Shown here: positions 10,867 through 19,333 of the stretch, piece by piece
How positions within the stretch are numbered: position 1 is the stretch's first letter
How the letters are laid out: every line of letters begins with the position of its first letter
Virus record (IMG/VR): IMGVR_UViG_3300034418_000308
Coordinates: 1 to 23,609 of that record
Source of the DNA: a virus
Reading direction: 5' to 3' (one strand)
Length of the DNA stretch: 23,609 nucleotides
Position numbers and translations under genes: made by a program
Notes under the pieces: model-generated
The model's database searches: none
Seen by the model: the letters and a program-made list of their open reading frames with translations, nothing else
Told to the model about the DNA's origin: nothing

Positions 10867-13540
10867 GGTTAGAATAGAGGGCAGGCGTTTAGATGTATTT
10901 GAGGGTTTCGACTTCTCCTTTAATTACGGTATTGCTGACATCCGTAACCCTGAGAAGAGAAGCACGGAGTACTCCAAGACCATCAAGTGTCCAGCAACGA
11001 AGAACAATGACGAACTCTTCGGGCATATCTATGACGTTAACATCTCAAACAACTACGATGCTAACACTACTAACATTAGCGTTAATTTCAATCCTAACAA
11101 GAAAGCTGAAGCGCGAGTAATAGCTGACGGTGTAGAGGTAATGGCTGGAGTTGTCCAACTCCGCAAGATAGTCCAAAAGGGACACGCATACACTTACGAG
11201 GTGGTGTTTATCGGCAAGCTGGTAAATATCTTCTCGGTGTTGGGAGACAAGAAGATAAACGAGGAACTTGACTTCAGCGACCTGAACCACGAACTGACTC
11301 AGGCAAATGTTGTCAGCAGTTGGTCAAACACGGACGGCTATGTTTACCCATACATTGACTACGGCAAGCGGATAGAGTTCAACAATGTTGGAAGAGTGTT
11401 CTACCCTAACGATTTACGACCAGCGATATTTGCCAAGACCATACTGAACAAGATTTTCGACTTTGCCGGGTTTAGCTATCAGAGTTCGTTCTTCAGTTCG
11501 CAGCTTTGGAATCAGTTGATAGTTCCTTTTACTGGATTGAATGTATACGCAGACCAAGCTCAAGTTCAAAGCAGAGGCTTAAGGGCTTCGTTGTCTTCAC
11601 CTACCGACCCTTTTACTACATCGAACACAATTCCAAGCCAATCAAATTCTGACTGGGACAGATTCAACCTTATATGCGATAATGACTCAACGGGAGGTAA
11701 CTATGATGGCGGAAACAATTACACATCAGGTACTTACTTTGTTCCAGCGGGAGGCATCTACACTTTCTCTTCTGAGGTCAAACTTAAATTAGTAAGAACC
11801 TTATTTTCCCCTCAAAGAACGTATGATGGTGTATTGTTAATTCATTCAAGAATAAGAAAACTTGACACTTCTTTCGCTCTTTCAACAGTTGCGGAAAGTA
11901 CTCTTTCATTTCAGTTGGTCAATAACCCTCAGTCAGTACTTGAAGAAATAACTATAAATGTTACGGCTGATGAGTTAACATTGTTTCAAAACGAAAGGAT
12001 ATACATTGACGTTATCGTTGACTTTTCCGAGTTGCTTGTTCAGAACCTAAGCGGTCAGGAAATAAGCGGTCGAAACTTATACACAGACTTCGCGTTAACA
12101 ATTGAAACGGCTAAAATAGAATGTAACGCTTCCAATACCATATTTGAGGGGGATAATGTTTTGATGACTGAAATATCGCCTCAATGCACTATGGCTGACT
12201 TCCTGACCTCGATTTTCAAGATGTTCAATTTGTTCGTGGAGGTCGACACGAATAACGAGCGCAACCTACTGATTGAAACGCGAGACACGTTCTATTCTAA
12301 GGGAGGAACGAAGGACTGGACGTATAAACTTGCAAGGGACAAAGATATAACGCTTGAACCTTTGGGAGTTCTTACTGACCGCGAATACATCTACACCTAT
12401 TCGGAGGATGGGGACTATTACAACGAGCGTTATCAGTCAAACAGAGGGCACGTTTACGGAAGGGCTAGAATAGAAGTGGATAACGATTTCGTGCAGAGTT
12501 CCAAAGAGGTAGAGGTCATCTTTTCGCCTTCGCCATTGGTCAATGACACCCCAAGTAATAGACTGATTCCGAAAATATACGATGCTGATATTTCAGAGGG
12601 CGCACAGCCTACGGATGCCAACATTCGTATTCTGTACTTTCAGAACCTTCCGAGTAGCCCATCGTGGGAGTTGGCGAGTTACTTCAACCCTACACTAACG
12701 CAAACAACATACCCTTATGCTGGGCATTGGGACAACCCGATAACGCCAACTGTCGACATCAACTTCGGGCTGCCTTTGGAATTGTTCTATCAAGCTAACA
12801 GCTACACGGGAACGCTGCAAGTAACGAACGCGAACCTTTACAATATCTACCATCGCAACTACATCAACGAGGTAACGGATAAGGACAGCAAGGTAATGAC
12901 AGGAATGTTCTACTTAGAGCCAACGGACATCAACACCTTGGACTTCCGCGACCAAATAGTGATAGATAATAGCTACTGGAGACTCAACAAGGTAATGAAT
13001 TACAACCCTTTTAAAGAGGGGTTAACGAAGGTTGAGTTAATTAAAATTAAGGAAGCCGTTACGTTCCAAAAATCAGAAAAGAGTTTAAATAGCGGAGGTT
13101 ATTTAGGCAAGGAAAAGATGCCTTCACCTTCCACCGAAATAAAGACCAACGGGAACAAGTACCCACCGTTTCAAGGGAAGGTTAGCGGAGCAGACAACAG
13201 AGTAGGCGATAGCGTTACAGCTTTCAAAATAGTAGGAAGCAGAAACACAATAGGCGAAGGCTCAAAGAACATCACCATTTTCGGCAATGATAACGAGGTA
13301 GCTGGAGGGCTGCACAACGTCCAACTGATAAACACCAACGGAGTAATTATAACAGAATCAAACAAGACGTTTGTCAACGGCAAGGAACAGGACAACGTGG
13401 AGATATTGGATGGTGGATTGAATGAAGTCAGGGCATTGAATGGTGGCACAAACATCTTCGCGGTTGATGGAGGCGAGGACATCGTGCAGACACAATTTTC
13501 TGAAATAGCTATTTATAACATAGAAGGAGGAGTAGACTAA
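10859..13540 (+). CDS. Tail hub / tip protein with C-terminal repeat region
   Basis: An 893-residue protein starting with GTG, overlapping the previous stop by 8 bases. The N-terminal 150 residues (FSFNYGIADIRNPEKRSTEY, SKTIKCPATKNNDELFGHIY, then YEVVFIGKLVNIFSVLGDKK and INEELDFSDLNHE) match a pattern of large tail-tip proteins in Bacteroidetes phages. Residues about 300-440 form a separate beta-domain in AT-rich DNA. Residues about 470-740 contain tail-hub-like strands. The end (about 765-893) has SRNTIGEGSKNITIFGNDNE, looking like a beta-solenoid, and three short DGG-type repeats (LDGGLNEV, LNGGTNIF, VDGGEDIV). It probably forms the tail tip and carries host-interacting appendages. Confidence 0.7.
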   Translation: MVEVRIEGRRLDVFEGFDFSFNYGIADIRNPEKRSTEYSKTIKCPATKNNDELFGHIYDVNISNNYDANTTNISVNFNPNKKAEARVIADGVEVMAGVVQLRKIVQKGHAYTYEVVFIGKLVNIFSVLGDKKINEELDFSDLNHELTQANVVSSWSNTDGYVYPYIDYGKRIEFNNVGRVFYPNDLRPAIFAKTILNKIFDFAGFSYQSSFFSSQLWNQLIVPFTGLNVYADQAQVQSRGLRASLSSPTDPFTTSNTIPSQSNSDWDRFNLICDNDSTGGNYDGGNNYTSGTYFVPAGGIYTFSSEVKLKLVRTLFSPQRTYDGVLLIHSRIRKLDTSFALSTVAESTLSFQLVNNPQSVLEEITINVTADELTLFQNERIYIDVIVDFSELLVQNLSGQEISGRNLYTDFALTIETAKIECNASNTIFEGDNVLMTEISPQCTMADFLTSIFKMFNLFVEVDTNNERNLLIETRDTFYSKGGTKDWTYKLARDKDITLEPLGVLTDREYIYTYSEDGDYYNERYQSNRGHVYGRARIEVDNDFVQSSKEVEVIFSPSPLVNDTPSNRLIPKIYDADISEGAQPTDANIRILYFQNLPSSPSWELASYFNPTLTQTTYPYAGHWDNPITPTVDINFGLPLELFYQANSYTGTLQVTNANLYNIYHRNYINEVTDKDSKVMTGMFYLEPTDINTLDFRDQIVIDNSYWRLNKVMNYNPFKEGLTKVELIKIKEAVTFQKSEKSLNSGGYLGKEKMPSPSTEIKTNGNKYPPFQGKVSGADNRVGDSVTAFKIVGSRNTIGEGSKNITIFGNDNEVAGGLHNVQLINTNGVIITESNKTFVNGKEQDNVEILDGGLNEVRALNGGTNIFAVDGGEDIVQTQFSEIAIYNIEGGVD

Positions 13541-14112
13541 TGGCAACACAAGACTCACGCATCAAGATTAAACGGTCAACCATAACGGGAACCGTTCCAA
13601 CCGTACCAAGTAGCAACGACCACACAGATGGAACTTGGATAGCTACGGACATCTACAAGGGCGAACTTTTCTATAACCAAGCGGACAACTGCCTGTGGAC
13701 AAGAAGCGACAACGGTGTGGAATGTTTAGCGTGCAGCACGGGGTGGCAATCGTTCACTAACCAAGATTTAAACTCTAACCCAGTTGACATTGTAGGGTTG
13801 GAGGCAAGAGGCGCTGGCGTAGCAGTCATTCCAGTTGGCATTGACTTCGCGGTTGATGCTGGTGTAACAGCTTACGACTTTCCTGTAAAAGGCATAGAAC
13901 TTGTATATAATGGTTTCACAGACACAATCGTAAACGTAAGTCAATCTCTTATCAATTCGGGAACGGACGCTTATGGTACTTTCAATGTTCAAGATAGCAC
14001 AGACATAAAGACCAACACCAAGATTCAGTTATACGCTTCAGCGGACGCGACTCAGGGAACTGGCACGTATTACGTGAAGACGTATTACAAAATAGTAACA
14101 ATGCCATTCTAA
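13540..14112 (+). CDS. Tail fibre / tail-tip accessory protein
   Basis: A 190-residue protein. The N-terminus SRIKIKRSTITGTVPTVPSS followed by DGTWIATDIYKGELFYNQAD and NCLWTRSDNG resembles the short attachment domain found at the start of many phage tail fibres (KxRxSxxxGxxPxxxxLxxGExxxNxxDxxLWxR). The remainder (IPVGIDFAVDAGVTAYDFPV and the C-terminal YYVKTYYKIV) is beta-rich and could be a small carbohydrate-contacting domain. The start overlaps the hub gene stop as TAATG. An AGGAGG upstream lies within the hub coding sequence and need not be a ribosome site. Confidence 0.65.
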   Translation: MATQDSRIKIKRSTITGTVPTVPSSNDHTDGTWIATDIYKGELFYNQADNCLWTRSDNGVECLACSTGWQSFTNQDLNSNPVDIVGLEARGAGVAVIPVGIDFAVDAGVTAYDFPVKGIELVYNGFTDTIVNVSQSLINSGTDAYGTFNVQDSTDIKTNTKIQLYASADATQGTGTYYVKTYYKIVTMPF

Positions 14113-14125
14113 TTAACTCGAACTA

Positions 14126-15997
14126 ATGGCGACCAAAGTAGCAATAGAAGTAGACGTAAAAACGGGCGAAGCCAATGACGACATAATTGCGTTAAGGGAA
14201 GAACTCGAAAAGGTCAAGTCTACCCAAGAGAAACTTTCTAACGAAATGAAAGCGGGCTTTCAGTCTGCTGAGAAAGGAGCAAAGGGAGCGTCTAAGGGAA
14301 TGAAAGGGTTTGGCACTTCAATCGGAGGGGTGCTTAAGTCTTTGGGGTTAATTGCGGTCGCTATGGAGGTTTTCAACTTCTTGAAGGAGTTGTTAATGAA
14401 GAACCAAAAGGTAGTCGACACTTTAGCCATTGCGTTCAAAGCTATCGAAGTTTTATTCAATCAACTATTCAAAGCCGTTGAGCCTTTGGGTGGCGCGTTA
14501 ATGGACGCATTTGAGAACCCTCAACAAGCCCTTGAAGATTTATGGGAAGCAATTAAAACCAATTTCTTAAATAGAGTAAATGGAATTGCAGTAGCTGCTG
14601 AAGGGGTCGGAAAGGTGATAAAGGCAGCTTTTGAACTTGATTGGGATGGGGTTAAAGAAGGAATGCAGCAATATGGTCAAGCATTAGTGCAAGTTACTAC
14701 TGGTCTTGGCATTGAGCAACAGAATGAGTTTGTGAATGGCATTGCAAACGCTGGAAGAGAAGCGATTGACACAGCTACCAAGATTGAGACACTCCGAAAA
14801 GAGGTAAAACTTGCCGAAGCGCAACAAGGACTTTTAATCTTAGAGTATCAACGAGAAGCGGAGATTCAAAGACAGATTCGGGACGATGTGAGCCTAACCC
14901 TTGAAAAAAGGAAAGCGGCAAACAAAGAACTTGGGCGAATACTTGATGAACAAACACAAGAGGAGTTAAAGTTAGCCAACAAGCGTTTGGAGTTGGCACT
15001 ACTTGAGCAGTCAACTAACAAGGACTCAGTAGATGCTGAGATTGAAGTAATCAACGCAAGAAAGGAAATAGCCGACATCAATGAGCGTATAACTGGACAG
15101 CGTTCAGAGCAGTTAACGAATGAGAACGCGCTGATTCAAGAGAATATTGATAAGCAAAAAGAAAAGGCAGAACTTGAAGCAGAGGCGGCACTAGCAGCCG
15201 CAGAGCGTAGACTACAAATAGAAAGGGAATTAGCTGATAGCCGAATTGCGTTAATCCAAGACGAGGAACTCCGTAGAATTATGGAGGTAGAAGCAAATCT
15301 TGAAAGGAAACTTGCCGAAATAGTTGAAGAGGATGCACAAGCGAAAGAGTTAAAGGCGAACCTTGAACAAATTGCACAAGCTGAAATACTGCAAATCCAA
15401 CAAGAGTTCAGAGATAAGGAACTTGAGTTACTTGAGGCACAAGCCAAGAAGAAAAAGGAACTCGAAGATAAGGCGGTTGCAGATGTTAAGAAAGCAGAGG
15501 AAGAAAAACAGAAAGCACGAGAAGCTGGATTGAAGGGAACGAGCGATGTTCTTGGTGCTTTGGGCGGTTTAATTGAGGCGAGCGGAAACAACTCAAAACA
15601 GGCGGTAGCAATACAAAAGACTTTGGCTATTGCTCAAATTGCTATTGATACGGCAACCGCTGTTTCAGGAGCAATTGCACAAGCGCAAAAGACTGGGCCG
15701 TTTCCAGCGAACATAGCGGCTATTGCTACGGGTGTCGCTGCGGTCATAGCTGGTATTTCTTCGGCAGTTTCAACATTAAACACGGCTAATGTACCGGGTG
15801 GCTCTGCGCCTGCACCTACACCTCCACAAATAACATCAGCTCCAGCTATTCAACCAGTAACGACAAACACAACCGAACTCGGAGGAGCGGAACAAGCCCA
15901 ACTCGCGCCAATACAGGCCTATGTCGTGGAGACAGAAGTCACGGGCAACCAAAACAACATAAGTCAAATTGAATCACAAGCAACATTCCCCGGATAA
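14126..15997 (+). CDS. Tail tape measure protein
   Basis: A 623-residue protein that sets tail length and is ejected with DNA. An N-terminal coiled coil (about 20-45) is followed by a hydrophobic segment (GFGTSIGGVLKSLGLIAVAM, 61-80). A long charged coiled coil spans about 220-480, and a second hydrophobic region lies at about 490-555 (PANIAAIATGVAAVIAGISS). The Pro/Ala-rich end finishes with QAYVVETEVTGNQNNISQIE, a C-terminal motif I associate with Bacteroidetes phage tape measures. At this length the tail would be relatively short. It is the last gene of the tail module and overlaps the XkdF gene by one base. Confidence 0.85.
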   Translation: MATKVAIEVDVKTGEANDDIIALREELEKVKSTQEKLSNEMKAGFQSAEKGAKGASKGMKGFGTSIGGVLKSLGLIAVAMEVFNFLKELLMKNQKVVDTLAIAFKAIEVLFNQLFKAVEPLGGALMDAFENPQQALEDLWEAIKTNFLNRVNGIAVAAEGVGKVIKAAFELDWDGVKEGMQQYGQALVQVTTGLGIEQQNEFVNGIANAGREAIDTATKIETLRKEVKLAEAQQGLLILEYQREAEIQRQIRDDVSLTLEKRKAANKELGRILDEQTQEELKLANKRLELALLEQSTNKDSVDAEIEVINARKEIADINERITGQRSEQLTNENALIQENIDKQKEKAELEAEAALAAAERRLQIERELADSRIALIQDEELRRIMEVEANLERKLAEIVEEDAQAKELKANLEQIAQAEILQIQQEFRDKELELLEAQAKKKKELEDKAVADVKKAEEEKQKAREAGLKGTSDVLGALGGLIEASGNNSKQAVAIQKTLAIAQIAIDTATAVSGAIAQAQKTGPFPANIAAIATGVAAVIAGISSAVSTLNTANVPGGSAPAPTPPQITSAPAIQPVTTNTTELGGAEQAQLAPIQAYVVETEVTGNQNNISQIESQATFPG

Positions 15998-16557
15998 TGG
16001 AAAAACTACCAGTAATCTATTTAACAATTGACGAAGACCACGAAACGGGTCTTGATGCAATCTCTTTAGTTGACCATCCAGCCATTGAGCGTAATTGGAT
16101 GGCGTTTAACAAGAAGCACAAGTTCGCATTGAACGAAGAGAAACGAATCGTGTCAGGCGCGGCAATGGTTGCCGATTACCCAATCTATCGCAGAGATGAG
16201 GACGGGCGCGAGTACTACGTTGTATTCGATTCGGATGCCATACGTAAGATAGCCTACAAGTTTATGAAGGAGGGCAAGACCAACGCGACCAACTTAGACC
16301 ACTCAACAGATGTGGAAGGCGTGTTTATGTTTGAGTCATTCCTAATTGACGAGATGAAGCCAACACCAAAAGGATTCGACAAGCTGCCTAACGGTTCTTG
16401 GTTCGTGAGTTACAAGGTCGACAACGATGAGGTATGGGAGGATGTTAAGAAAGGCACTTTCAAAGGGTTCAGCGTTGAGGGCGTGTTCTCGGAGTCTCGC
16501 CAAATGGACGTTGACAAAATGATAATCGAAGAGGTGGAGAAAGCACTAAGAGCATAG
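15997..16557 (+). CDS. XkdF-type prohead serine protease
   Basis: A 186-residue protein of the Peptidase_S78_2 / XkdF family, predicted to mature the capsid by cleaving scaffold or coat. It has PVIYLTIDEDHETGLDAISL and VDHPAIERNWMAF at the N-terminus, RIVSGAAMVADYPIYRRDED, TNLDHSTDVEG with probable catalytic His102, and FKGFSVEGVF with probable nucleophile Ser159. Length is normal for the free-standing form. It precedes scaffold and major capsid protein as expected, although a promoter separates it from them, so it may be made at lower level with the tail genes. Confidence 0.85.
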   Translation: MEKLPVIYLTIDEDHETGLDAISLVDHPAIERNWMAFNKKHKFALNEEKRIVSGAAMVADYPIYRRDEDGREYYVVFDSDAIRKIAYKFMKEGKTNATNLDHSTDVEGVFMFESFLIDEMKPTPKGFDKLPNGSWFVSYKVDNDEVWEDVKKGTFKGFSVEGVFSESRQMDVDKMIIEEVEKALRA

Positions 16558-16562
16558 CCAAG

Positions 16563-16590
16563 TGGCACACCTTTCTTGAATTGCTATTTA
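16563..16590 (+). promoter_or_regulatory. Promoter of capsid module (TGGCAC-N12-TTGC class)
   Basis: TGGCAC at 16563-16568 and TTGCTATTTA at 16581-16590, with CCAAG directly upstream as at 1532. It lies in the 48-base gap between the protease and scaffold genes, 15 bases before ATG 16606, and would give extra transcription of scaffold, coat and tube genes. The central box TTGAATTG is a poorer fit to TAnnTTTG than at 1532. Confidence 0.7.
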
Positions 16591-16605
16591 CTAAAAAAAC
16601 AACCT

Positions 16606-17181
16606 ATGAACATTTCAGAACTTGTTGGGTCTAAGTTGCCCGAAATCAAGAAGCTACTTTTCAGCGAGACTGAGGAGAAGTTTGAAGATGCCAAACTCGT
16701 TGATGGCACTATTGTACGTTACGAATCTTTGGAAATCGGAGCTGCTCTTTCCGTAGTTGGAGAGGATGGCGAAGTAGTACCAGCACCAGATGGCGAACAC
16801 GAACTTGAAAGCGGAGATATCGTAAGAACTGAAGGCGGTGTTATCGTTGAGATTATGAGCCCTGAGCCAGTTGAGGAAGAAGCAGAAGAAGAGAAAGAGG
16901 AAGAAATGGCTGCTGAGGAAGTTGCTGCATTTGACCCTGAGGCGTTCAAGTTGGACATTATGGATTCAGTTGCTACGTTAATTCAGTCAGAGGTTGCCAA
17001 GTTTGCAAAGACTGAGAAGGTAAGCGACATCGAGAAAGCTGTTGGACTAATTACCGACATCGTTGAGAAGATGGCAGCTACTCCAAAGGAAGAGCCTTCT
17101 AAGAAGGTAGCTAACCCATTTAACAAAGGCATCGACTACACCGAGATGGTAGAGAAGATGCGCGCAATAACCAAGAAATAA
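16606..17181 (+). CDS. Capsid scaffold-like protein
   Basis: A 191-residue acidic protein; ATG 16606 follows the promoter and an A-rich leader. The first 90 residues (MNISELVGSKLPEIKKLLFS, then FEDAKLVDGTIVRYE and HELESGDIVRTEGGVIVEIM) form a small beta-domain. A run of Glu follows (about 92-108), then a helical C-terminus with VATLIQSEVAKFAKTEKVSD and FNKGIDYTEMVEKMRAITKK. Location between protease and major capsid protein, acidity and the helical end match phage scaffolding proteins of this arrangement. It would guide coat assembly and be removed by the protease. Confidence 0.75.
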   Translation: MNISELVGSKLPEIKKLLFSETEEKFEDAKLVDGTIVRYESLEIGAALSVVGEDGEVVPAPDGEHELESGDIVRTEGGVIVEIMSPEPVEEEAEEEKEEEMAAEEVAAFDPEAFKLDIMDSVATLIQSEVAKFAKTEKVSDIEKAVGLITDIVEKMAATPKEEPSKKVANPFNKGIDYTEMVEKMRAITKK

Positions 17182-17202
17182 ACCAAAAAACATTATACTA
17201 AA

Positions 17203-18201
17203 ATGCCATTTGCACCATCACCACTAACGAGCGGACTTCAAGCTTACATTGAAGAGCAGAATTTTCCGCTAATTGCTAAAGCCCTAACTTCTTCGCCAAC
17301 TATGGCACTTGTTGAAAAGCAAGTTGGAGTAAAAGGTAAAAGTGCTATCAACTTAGCCGACATTGACGTTACTTTCCAAGATGGAAGCGGTTGTGCTTGG
17401 AATGAAGATGGAGACATCACTCTAACGCAGAGATTCATCGACCCAGCTAAACTGAAGTTGAATATGGAGTTCTGCCCAAAGGAACTTGAGGCTATCTACC
17501 TTAGAACTCAACTACCTTCAGGAGCGCATTACGAAACAATTCCTTTCGAGGAGTTCTTCGCTAACTACTTGGTAAGCAAAATCGCTGCTGAGTTGGAGAA
17601 GATGATTTGGAAATCAGTTGGTGCTGTACCAACTTCGGGACTTCCAACTGGGTCGGGTAACTTCCAATTCTTTAACGGTTTCCGAGATGCTATTCTTGGT
17701 GGTTCTTACATCGATGCAAACACAACTGCATTCGGTTCGGGTTCTGTTTTAACTACAGCATTGACTGCTAACAATATGATTGAGGCAGTACAAAGAGTTT
17801 ACGAAGCTGCTGCTGATGCTGTTATCGAAAACGATGATGCTGTTGTATTCGTTGGTGCTGACAAATTCAGAGCGTTGGCTATTGCTATTCAGAACGGTCT
17901 TGGCGCATCTTACGTAACTGCTGGAGGTCAGCTTCAAGGTTACCAAACTGACATGGGTTCATTGTCAATGGTTATGCCTGGTACTAACTTGAAGATTCAA
18001 GCTACAAGCGGACTTAGCGCAGTAAACGATGTTTACCTTGCTCGTACCAGCAATATGTACGTTGGCATGGACTTGGAAGAAGATGCTTCACGCATCGAGT
18101 CTTGGTACTCTCAGGACGACCGAAAATTCAAAATTGCGGTTGAATTGACAGTAGGCGCACAGGTAGCTTTCCCTGACCAAGTTTCTGTTATATCTCTTTA
18201 A
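17203..18201 (+). CDS. Major capsid protein
   Basis: A 332-residue protein, placed after protease and scaffold. The N-terminus (SPLTSGLQAYIEEQNFPLIA), a long E-loop-like middle (INLADIDVTFQDGSGCAWNE), IPFEEFFANYLVSKIAAELE, an A-domain segment (ENDDAVVFVGADKFRALAIA) and VAFPDQVSVISL at the end are consistent with an HK97-type coat. Codon choice favours simple GCT, GTT and ACT codons more than the neighbours, as expected of the most abundant protein. The leader is A-rich with no Shine-Dalgarno. A strong hairpin follows the stop codon. Confidence 0.85.
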   Translation: MPFAPSPLTSGLQAYIEEQNFPLIAKALTSSPTMALVEKQVGVKGKSAINLADIDVTFQDGSGCAWNEDGDITLTQRFIDPAKLKLNMEFCPKELEAIYLRTQLPSGAHYETIPFEEFFANYLVSKIAAELEKMIWKSVGAVPTSGLPTGSGNFQFFNGFRDAILGGSYIDANTTAFGSGSVLTTALTANNMIEAVQRVYEAAADAVIENDDAVVFVGADKFRALAIAIQNGLGASYVTAGGQLQGYQTDMGSLSMVMPGTNLKIQATSGLSAVNDVYLARTSNMYVGMDLEEDASRIESWYSQDDRKFKIAVELTVGAQVAFPDQVSVISL

Positions 18202-18208
18202 TCTAATC

Positions 18209-18230
18209 GGGGCGGCTTTCGGGTCGCCCC
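18209..18230 (+). terminator. Strong hairpin after major capsid gene (partial terminator or 3' stabiliser)
   Basis: GGGGCGGCT (18209-18217) pairs with GGTCGCCCC (18222-18230), nine pairs including two G-T, closed by TTCG. It is followed by TTCACTC rather than a T run. Full termination is therefore doubtful; it may lower readthrough into the next gene or protect the coat mRNA 3' end. Confidence 0.7.
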
Positions 18231-18251
18231 TTCACTCTAAAAACTAAAAAA

Positions 18252-18773
18252 ATGGCATATACTGGATGCGCACTAACTACGGGTTTCGACCTTGACTGCC
18301 GCGATGCCGTAGGCGGAGTGAAGAGCGTTAGATTTGCGAACCTTGACGATTACCTTGCTTTAACTCCTGTTGTATCTGCTGGAGCAGTTACATCAATTAC
18401 TGCAACGGCTACATTCTACAATTACGAGCAGCTAAAGGAAACATCTTCTTTGACCGAAACCATCAACGGAAACAGTCAGAACGGAACAGTTTACTACACT
18501 CCAGAGGTGGTTGTGGTGCTTTCAAAGTTGGATGTTGACAAGCGAAATGAAATCAAGGTATTGGCTCAGCAGCGTTTGGTGGCTATCGTTGAAACTAACG
18601 ATGGCTCTTATTGGGTTGTTGGCTGGCAAAATGGTCTTGAGTTGAACGCTGGAACTTCTGCAACTGGAACGGCTTTCGCAGACCTTAGCGGTTACAGCTT
18701 GACGTTTAGCGGAATGGAAGCGGAGCAAATGCTTTCAATTGATGCCGCAGACGTAACTGCGATTACAAATTAA
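18252..18773 (+). CDS. Probable major tail tube protein
   Basis: A 173-residue protein beginning AYTGCALTTGFDLDCRDAVG followed by GVKSVRFANLDDY. It contains FYNYEQLKETSSLTETINGN, a strand block VVVVLSKLDVDKRNEIKVLA and a C-terminal GTAFADLSGYSLTFSGMEAE. The pattern GC-LxxGxxLDCxDxxGG and (K/Q)ETxSLTET matches abundant structural proteins next to the coat gene in Bacteroidetes phages, usually annotated as tail tube. Expression with the coat protein from the same promoter suits a high-copy component. A decoration protein is the alternative. The leader is A-rich. Confidence 0.6.
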   Translation: MAYTGCALTTGFDLDCRDAVGGVKSVRFANLDDYLALTPVVSAGAVTSITATATFYNYEQLKETSSLTETINGNSQNGTVYYTPEVVVVLSKLDVDKRNEIKVLAQQRLVAIVETNDGSYWVVGWQNGLELNAGTSATGTAFADLSGYSLTFSGMEAEQMLSIDAADVTAITN

Positions 18774-18807
18774 TTCGTATCTTCACTTTTTCATTGTTCT
18801 GTTTGAG

Positions 18808-18835
18808 AAGGGGTCGGCTAACGCTGACCCTTTTT
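18808..18835 (+). terminator. Intrinsic terminator closing capsid/tube operon
   Basis: AAGGGGTCGGC (18808-18818) pairs with GCTGACCCTTT (18823-18833) across loop TAAC, with eight strong pairs GGGTCGGC/GCTGACCC (one G-T) extended by a G-T and two A-T. A run of five T (18831-18835) follows. It lies directly before the next TGGCAC-class promoter. Confidence 0.9.
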
Positions 18836-18839
18836 CGTT

Positions 18840-18867
18840 TGGCACAATTTCGTCTTTTTGCTATTTA
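18840..18867 (+). promoter_or_regulatory. Promoter of portal module (TGGCAC-N12-TTGC class)
   Basis: TGGCAC at 18840-18845 and TTGCTATTTA at 18858-18867 with the same 12-base gap as at 1532 and 16563; the AATTT after TGGCAC is shared with the 1532 site. It sits five bases after the terminator T run and 13 bases before ATG 18881. Confidence 0.75.
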
Positions 18868-18880
18868 AAGAAAAACAAGC

Positions 18881-19333
18881 ATGGCATCGACCGTAACACC
18901 AGCAACCGCAACGGTTCAAATCGTTGAATCTCTAACGCTCGGAGGAGTTGACCGAGGAGGCTCACACACACGTTCAATTGACAACGTGGCGGAGGCTGAC
19001 CGAAGAGTAATGACCGTTGACTCAGCAAATGAGATAGACCTAATAGAACTTAATACAGCAAACGGGCAAGGGAAGTTTGTACGTTCGTCAATCAAGTACA
19101 TCCGCATAACCAACTTGGATAACACTAACTTCATTCGGGTAAGATTCAAGAATAGCGGGGCAGAAACGGCAGACGTGAAAGTTGATGCTGGGGCTACCTT
19201 TATGCTATCGACTGGCAGTATGGATGCAGATACTGCGGCTGGAGCGTTCAGCGCATTTGTGGATATCGACAACATAAGCGCACAAGCAGATACGGCAGAT
19301 TGCGACATCGAATACGTAGTGTTTGCAGTTTGA
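18881..19333 (+). CDS. Uncharacterised virion-like beta protein
   Basis: A 150-residue protein of alternating beta character: TATVQIVESLTLGGVDRGGS, VDSANEIDLIELNTANGQ, IKYIRITNLDNTNFIRVRFK, and VDAGATFMLSTGS. The FVRxSIKYIRITNLDxxNFIRVRF section looks like a jelly-roll or Ig-like strand pair. It is the first gene of the portal transcription unit. Similar small proteins in Bacteroidetes phages are called structural; it could be a decoration or tail component. No specific family recognised. The long frame on the opposite strand here is a shadow. Confidence 0.6.
   Translation: MASTVTPATATVQIVESLTLGGVDRGGSHTRSIDNVAEADRRVMTVDSANEIDLIELNTANGQGKFVRSSIKYIRITNLDNTNFIRVRFKNSGAETADVKVDAGATFMLSTGSMDADTAAGAFSAFVDIDNISAQADTADCDIEYVVFAV

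Noticed and set aside
13525-13530. Shine-Dalgarno AGGAGG before the 13540 gene
   Set aside because: It lies in the Glu-Gly-Gly codons of the hub gene end, and other genes here lack such sites, so coincidence is likely.
15136-15591. 151-codon ORF on the minus strand within the tape measure
   Set aside because: A Ser/Ala/Phe-rich shadow of the Glu/Ala/Lys coiled coil, typical of antisense frames in such genes.
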